A DNA stretch of 64,000 bases, taken from assembly GCA_036768485.1 (NCBI GenBank), contig JAVLUZ010000196.1:496001-560000 (forward strand). Reading direction: 5' to 3'. The notes below the pieces were generated by a model. The model worked only from the letters and a program-made list of their open reading frames with translations. It was not told where the DNA came from and ran no database searches. Below are positions 58,320 through 64,000 of this stretch, piece after piece. A program made the translations under genes and the position numbers. Source of the stretch: Mermis nigrescens (Eukaryota > Nematoda > Enoplea > Mermithida > Mermithidae). Positions within the stretch are counted from its first letter, which is position 1; every line of letters starts with the position of its first letter.

Positions 58320-59190
58320 TCTATAAAGACCGTAGCCAAGAACTAAAAGAATGCTTAAAGTTTTTGAGAATATTCTTTCCTTTGAATATCAGTCTGAAAA
58401 TACATTATTGTTGGGATCTTTAAACATAATAATCAGGAACTATAAGAATTCTTGTAGGTTCCGAGAATTCCCTTATGCTGAAATTGAGTATTTAAATACA
58501 AAAATCTTGGAAAGCGCATAGCCAGGAACTTTAAGAATTCTTAAAGTTTAAGAGTATGTTCTTATGCGGTAATTGAGTCTGGAAATAAGTGAAAGTTGGG
58601 ATCCATAGAGCACATAACTAGGAAGTATAAGAATTCTTATAATATTCGAGAATGTCCTTATGCTGAAATCGAGTCTGGAGATTCATAAAAGTTGGGAGCT
58701 TTAAAGCGCATAGTCAGAAAATATTAGAATTCTCAAAGTTCCGAGGATTCTCTCATGCTGAAACTGAGTATTTAAGTACAAAAACATTGGAATCTGCTTG
58801 CTTATAAAGCGCTTAGCCAGAACTTTAAGAATTCTGAAAGTTGATGAGGATGTTCGTATGCTGTAATTGTGTCTGAAAATAAGTAAAAGTTGGTATCTAC
58901 AAAGAGCATGACCGGTAACTATAAGAATTCTTAAAGTTTTTTGTCAATTACCTAATGGAATAATTAAATACAAAAAAGCCTTGGTATCCATAGAGCACAT
59001 ACCTAGGAAGTATAAGAATTCTTATAGTTTTTGAGAATGCCCTTAGGCTGAAAATTCATGAATTCTCAAAGTTTTGAGGATTACCTTATGCTCAAATCGA
59101 GTATTCAAATACACAAACGTTGGATCTATAAAGTGCATAGCTAGGAACTATAAGAATTCTTAAAGTTTCTGAGAATGCCTTTTGCTAAAG
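58320..59190. repeat. Tandem repeat of about 95-105 bp with aagaattctta cores
   Basis: Units contain gcatagccaggaactttaag, aattcttaaagtt, gagaatgtccttatgctgaa and gagtctggaaata. Cores lie near 58348, 58442, 58531, 58629, 58724, 58828, 58921, 59012 and 59152. The core matches that of the 41.3-42.1 kb array although the rest differs. Confidence 0.8.
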
Positions 59191-60279
59191 TTAAGTCTTA
59201 AGATACAGAAAGGTTGGGACATATAAAGCGCAAATTTTGAACTATATAAGAATTTGTACTTTTTGGGAATTCTATTGTGCCACAAACAGAATCTTAGAAT
59301 ATCAAAATTGCCATACAGTTTACAAGGTACTAGAATTATGCTTACTAATGATTTATTTTGTTTTAGCTGAAAAAGGCGCTGACCACGGCAACCTGTCAAC
59401 TTCGTTTTGAATGATATTGTGAAAAATCGTAACAATTGTTCGCACGATATTTACCGCTGTATTCTTATCAAAGTTGCATTCTTTGTATGCATAAAATGTA
59501 TTCTTTTGTCACATGCAAAATTTGTCGTTCTTCACATTAAAATTAGACAACTTGCATATTCGGCTTTAGGGATGCATTTAATACGATTATGACATGACAT
59601 GCCTTCAAATTGAGTTTTCTGGTCAAATGTAGCACTTGATGGGAATGGAGTGAAAAGTGACATGGTTATTTTCCGATTTGTGGGAGCATTTCATATGGTC
59701 ATCAAAAGTAATGCCCTGAAAATTCGTTTTTCGATCTAATTTCATACATGATACGAGCAAGGACAAAAATGGCGCGCGCATTTTGCATTTTGAGGTTGCA
59801 TTTGTTATGGTCGTGTAAAGTCGAGCCTTAAAAATCAATTTTTCGGTCAAATATGATATGCGATATTTTGGTCATTTACGATGGTAGGCTTAAGAGGCAA
59901 AAATAATTCCAAACTAGCAAAATGGGGCGCTTCGCTGCCCCATCTGCTAGAGTGTTTCTAAACAAATAATATCTTAACCAGTAATTAGTATAAAAAATTG
60001 AATGACTCTGCAATGGATCGGCGAGCGGTTTTTATATTTTTTATATCTAGCTGAGCTGCCCGGCGTTGCCCTGGCTGAACTTAGGCCTGATAGCTGTATA
60101 GGATTGAGATGTCTCTTGTATTTTTTTATTTTTCGGGACTTTTGATGTTTTTGGGATATTTCTAAAAATTTGTTGTTAAAAACATATTGTATTTTTTAAA
60201 TTTTTTGAAACTGTCTTTTTGTCAACCATTTCTTTGATTAAATCCATATTTCTGACGTTATAGAATGGTTCTGAGAATT

Positions 60280-60575
60280 CTTTATCCTAAATCATATTTT
60301 TGATGTTCTGGAAATTATGCCATTAGATGGTTTGGGATGTTTAAAATTTTGTTTGGTCATAACCATATTTTTAACGTTTTGGAATATTGAAAAACTTTTT
60401 TGGTCCAAAACCATACTTTTGATCTTTTTGGAGGTTTAAAAATTTTTTTGGTCAAAACCATATTTTTGATGTTTTGGGGTGTTTAAAAAATTTTCTTGGT
60501 CAAAACCATTTTTTTATGTTTTGGGATGTTTAAAGATTTTTTGGTGCAAACCATATTTCTGATGTTTTGGGACAC
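60280..60575. repeat. Tandem repeat, period about 48 bp, six units
   Basis: Repeated phrase ttttggtcaaaaccatattt and ttgatgttttgggatg, with accat cores near 60360, 60409, 60457, 60505 and 60550. Confidence 0.85.
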
Positions 60576-60584
60576 CAATCTTAC

Positions 60585-60815
60585 AGCACAGGATATGTTA
60601 TAGCACTGGGTATAGTATATCACGTCCTATCTTGTAGCATGGAGTATGTTATATCACGTCCTATGCTGTAACACTGGGTGTGTTATATCACGTCCAATCT
60701 TATAGCATGGGGCATCTTATATTACGTCCTATTGTATAGCATGGGGTATGTTACATCACGTCCTATTGTATAGCATTGAGTATGTTGTATCACGTCCTAT
60801 CTTATAGCGTCGGGT
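60585..60815. repeat. 34 bp minisatellite, about 6.5 units
   Basis: The unit is approximately tatatcacgtcctatcttat plus agcatggggtatgt. The cacgtcc core recurs at 60621, 60655, 60689, 60724, 60757 and 60791, an even 33-35 bp spacing. Confidence 0.92.
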
Positions 60816-61849
60816 TCAACTTTGTACAATGTTCAACTTTGCCCTCATTGTAAACAAATGCAAAAAGTTGCATATTAAATTAGCCGCTAGAAGCAAAAAC
60901 ATTTGGATTTGTATTTTCGAAAGCCGCATGTTTGCTGCTTTCTTTCGAAAGCCGCATGTTTGCTGCTTTCGATTGCTTCGCATTAAATTTCACGCGCGCT
61001 GTTTTACAAGGTCAAAAATTTTGACTTGGTGCAAGCTCTTTTTCAGTGATTAATCATGTTTATAAGTACCCGTACGTGATTTCCTATCAGCCCGTCTCAT
61101 ACATGTTTTGTGATGCCAGATCGTATATTTAAAGTAGCGAATATGGAATCAGCGGTCTCAGAAACCTCAGGGGCCAAATTTTGGAAGCAACAGTCAATCT
61201 GTGCTTCTGCAAAAAGACAAAAACCTTAATTTTACGCTATGCATAGGGTACCTTTGGGCGCCCGTATCTCAGAAACCAATCCGTGAATTTTCTTCAAATT
61301 CTACAGTAAGGTCAGTCATAAGATATCCAATAATTGGTTAAAACTTTGAAAAATTTATCCGCTGCGATTTGAGATATTTGATAAAATACACTTGTAAATC
61401 ACGTTGTTCTTACGGCATCACATCAGTTTACACTGTAGTGTAAAGTGGTTCACACCAGTCGATAGCGCATAAAAAGTTGATCTAGGTTGGCTTTAAAATT
61501 TTACCCTGCCGCAATTGCATAAGCGGCTAGAGGTACCAAAACCTTTTACATAAATCCGTAGTTTCCGGGTTTCAGGAGTCCGATCGAGCCATTTTAATCA
61601 AAAAATCGTAATTAGCGCCCGAGAATACCCATTGAGTGAAAAAATAGGTATCACAAAATTATCCAGTAAAAACTTTTTTGCCTCACGCACACACACACTT
61701 ACACACAACTCGAAATTAATATTATAGATGCACTAATCATATCTCACAAATTTTTGGGACAATCAAAATTTACAGTTTTATGTAGGGTAATGCATTTCTT
61801 GTTTGAAATTCTGGACTAACGCGAAAATTTCTGGACCGCGTTTTAGTAG

Positions 61850-61990
61850 TTTTGTAAAGTTTGCCCAATTCATTTGTTGTTAATATGTAGTTTATACTAC
61901 AAATTTATTTTACTACCAAATCTGAGCGTTAGTGTTCCTTACACTTGATATTTGCGTGAAATTTTGGAATTTTTGCCGAAAAACTTTGTT
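61850..61990. repeat. Second copy of the 15795-15935 segment
   Basis: gtaaagtttgcccaattcat through tatgtagtttatactacaaa to ttgccgaaaaactttg is nearly identical to the left relatives of the fold-back element at 16 kb. In this copy about 940 bp separate it from the next shared block at 62929. Confidence 0.8.
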
Positions 61991-62928
61991 TTTTAATTTA
62001 CCAACATCCCACCTTTTCAATTTTCTTAAAGTTTAAAATCTTTTACCATTCTCTTCATAATTTAATGGTAGGTTTAAACTTTAAGTTTCTCTTGGTTTAC
62101 AACTCTCGCTTAGCAAGCTCATTTTTCAAAACTTTTTCATAGTGATCAATCGCGTTTAGTTCGGAATTGGTGGACGGCCCTTATTTTATTACTCGGCTTA
62201 AATAATCCAGAGTGACTGTCTTTTGATTATTTTCTTTATCGCAAATTCAAACACCCAAATTTCAATTCAAAAATCATAAAACTTATTTCATAATTTTTAT
62301 GTAAGATGACTGGCTGGTTGAGAGCTCTTTTTTGTTGTTTTCATTGTTCATTGTGCTCGTAGGAACCAGAAAAGAAATAGTTTTTCGCCATAGGTATTCT
62401 CTGGCGAAAGCAAATTAACAAAGCTTTTTGCGTTAATTATTATTTTGGTCCAAAATAGGTCAACTGACCTAAGGGCAAAATTCCGGGGTTACTTAATTAC
62501 TACTGCGTTAGGTTTTTAGGGCATAGCTGCCAATAGCTCCGTAGGTACGGACGAATTTAGGTCCGAGGAGTTTGAGACCGTAGTTATTGAGGGTCGTGTG
62601 GTTGAGTCCGGCGTTTCGCCCTAGCAACCTGACCAGCGCTAAGTGTAGCCAGGTACTTAAGTAAGTCCCGTAGGTACGTTATATGTCGTTTCCAAGTTAA
62701 TTTAAATGCGGAACGACCTCTATAACTTACAGGACTGTTTAGAATGTAACATATACTTACTATAGCTAATAAAAAATAGTTTACTTTATACTTCCGACAA
62801 TCAAGAGCATATCTAACTCAGTTTTAAATTCTATGCAGTCTGATTGATTTCAAAAGAGTAGACGGTTATAAAATCTATGGAGTCTTTTTTTAAAACAATA
62901 TTGTTTTAAATTTAGAGGCAATTAATTT
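61991..62928. other. Unshared sequence splitting the repeat block
   Basis: This stretch has no counterpart in the copy at 15.9 kb, where the two shared blocks are about 35 bp apart. It may be an insertion. Around 62480-62700 it is richer in GC (tgcgttaggtttttagggca). No coding frame is evident. Confidence 0.45.
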
Positions 62929-63830
62929 ATGTTAAGAACAATATTGTTTTCCGCGTTCTTGGACTGCTGTCATTATTGTGGTATGTTACTGTTTGTGTTT
63001 GCTGACTGATGCACTGAAATCATGCTAATTAAAAGTAGGGTACTAGCAAAGAAAAATGCTCCGATGGAACAAAAAGGATGAATATACTTGGCATTGTGGA
63101 TTATTAAGGATGTAAAAGGAGGGGACTAGGAAGAATCTACCTAAAGTCGCAAAATCTGCTAAAAATCACACTTTCTCTAAGCAACGCAAAAAATCGAAGT
63201 ATATTCTGCGGTCAACACATTAGAATAAATATTTAACCATAAAAATGATTGAAAAAGCAGCACGTTAGCTATGCAGCAGCTATGGGAAATGATATCGAGT
63301 AACAGTCTTTCTAAGCCAATTGAATGAAATAGCAAACATCGATGCATCCAAAACAATTGCAAGAATTGTTGGTTCAAAACAGTAGGAAACGCGTGAGTTG
63401 ACTTGAAACAGACTAAATGTAGGTACACTAGCATGCCCGTAACGATTGTGTGCACTAATCAATCGGCCCCTGCTTTGCTTGCTATAATGCTCATAGCAAA
63501 ATAAAACAACTTTAAATACAATACCACTAAGTTTTCTTTCAATCAGGATGCGAAGCTAGTCAGTGTTGCTACTTGCCAGCAATTTAAAAAAGGAAACATT
63601 ACAGATTTCGTTTATTATCTGAAATTTTGAAAATTATCTAAAAAGGACACTTTTTAGAGGCCGCAGAATATACTTAGATTTTTTGCATTGCTTAGAGAAA
63701 GTGTGATTTTTAGCAGATTTTGCGACTTTAGGTAGATTCTTCCTAGTCCCCTGCTTTGACATCCTTAATAATCCACAATTCCAAGTATATTCATCTTTTT
63801 TGTTCCATCGGAGCATTTTTCTTTGCTAGT
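62929..63830. mobile_element. Fold-back element copy 2, interior inverted
   Basis: It has the same left flank (62929-63041) and arms (63042-63211 and 63659-63830) as the copy at 16 kb. The interior (63212-63658) is the reverse complement of the interior of copy 1. For example gctggcaagtagcaac in copy 1 corresponds to gttgctacttgccagc here. Confidence 0.85.
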
Positions 63831-64000
63831 ATTAATATGTTTAAACGTTGTGATTTGAATTGAGGCCGTTTCTTTCCAATTACTATTTGGTTAAAAATTA
63901 GCATATGTCGACAATAAGTCAGGACAGCTTGGCGATTACCTCTTTCAAAATGACCTGATACCTTTACTATATGTCAGCACGGCGTCAGAAACTTGCAGGC
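63831..64000. other. Right edge of the window, no feature seen
   Basis: Unique-looking AT-rich sequence after the right arm of the fold-back element. Confidence 0.3.

Larger units (their letters stand above)
60040..61740. mobile_element. Probable non-autonomous transposable element
   Basis: The left part carries gctgagctgcccggcgttgc, a phrase I associate with repeat ends in other invertebrate genomes. The right part ends with an (AC)n-rich stretch and aattaatattatagatgcac near 61733. In between are the arrays described separately and AT-rich text without a long frame. Boundaries are approximate. Confidence 0.35.

Overview
This window looks like gene-poor, AT-rich, repeat-dense chromosomal DNA from an animal, probably an invertebrate. 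The reasons are spliced genes with GT-AG introns, an SLC18-type vesicular amine transporter, a degenerate LINE of the CR1/Jockey type, many short inverted-repeat elements and a 17.7 kb satellite array. I cannot name the phylum. No bacterial, plasmid, phage or CRISPR features are visible. Genes were assembled by hand from splice sites and reading phases.

Left part (1-20 kb). On the minus strand six consecutive exons between 1145 and 4534 encode the middle of an SLC18 (VMAT-like) transporter. Every junction is phase-compatible; the first exon and the C-terminal exons are not in the window. A dead LINE (6268-8348) and a fold-back minisatellite (8355-8895) follow. Next comes a repeat field with four copies of a 165-170 bp MITE (the fourth is at 56.6 kb), repeats built on TTTACAC/GTGTAAA pairs, a Pol III-like A/B-box unit and a fold-back element. 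Two weak plus-strand coding candidates lie at 11526-12148 and 17323-17485.

Centre (19-39.3 kb). A diverged 197 bp tandem repeat leads into a small minus-strand gene (20206-20732). Its start codon lies inside the first of three 112 bp tandem repeats that carry a GC box and an octamer-like motif. From 21560 to 39251 runs a satellite of about 80 monomers (about 220 and 225 bp classes), each with an 8 bp-arm hairpin and with dimeric higher-order repeats at the left edge.

Right part (39.3-64 kb). A minus-strand gene of at least nine exons (39993-51320) encodes a DDE-transposase-like protein of the family carrying an LDN..RENKN block and a GHTHEDID motif. All eight internal junctions agree in phase and no exon has a stop, so it looks like an intact, possibly domesticated gene. 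Head-to-head with it, a four-exon plus-strand gene (52407-56431) encodes about 137 residues of unknown function and needs one extra A in an A8 run to stay open. The last 7 kb are tandem and inverted repeats, a 34 bp minisatellite, a probable non-autonomous element and a second fold-back element whose interior is flipped relative to the copy at 16 kb.

Two otherwise open genes each need exactly one extra A in an A-run, which points to a homopolymer error in the assembly as readily as to real pseudogenes.
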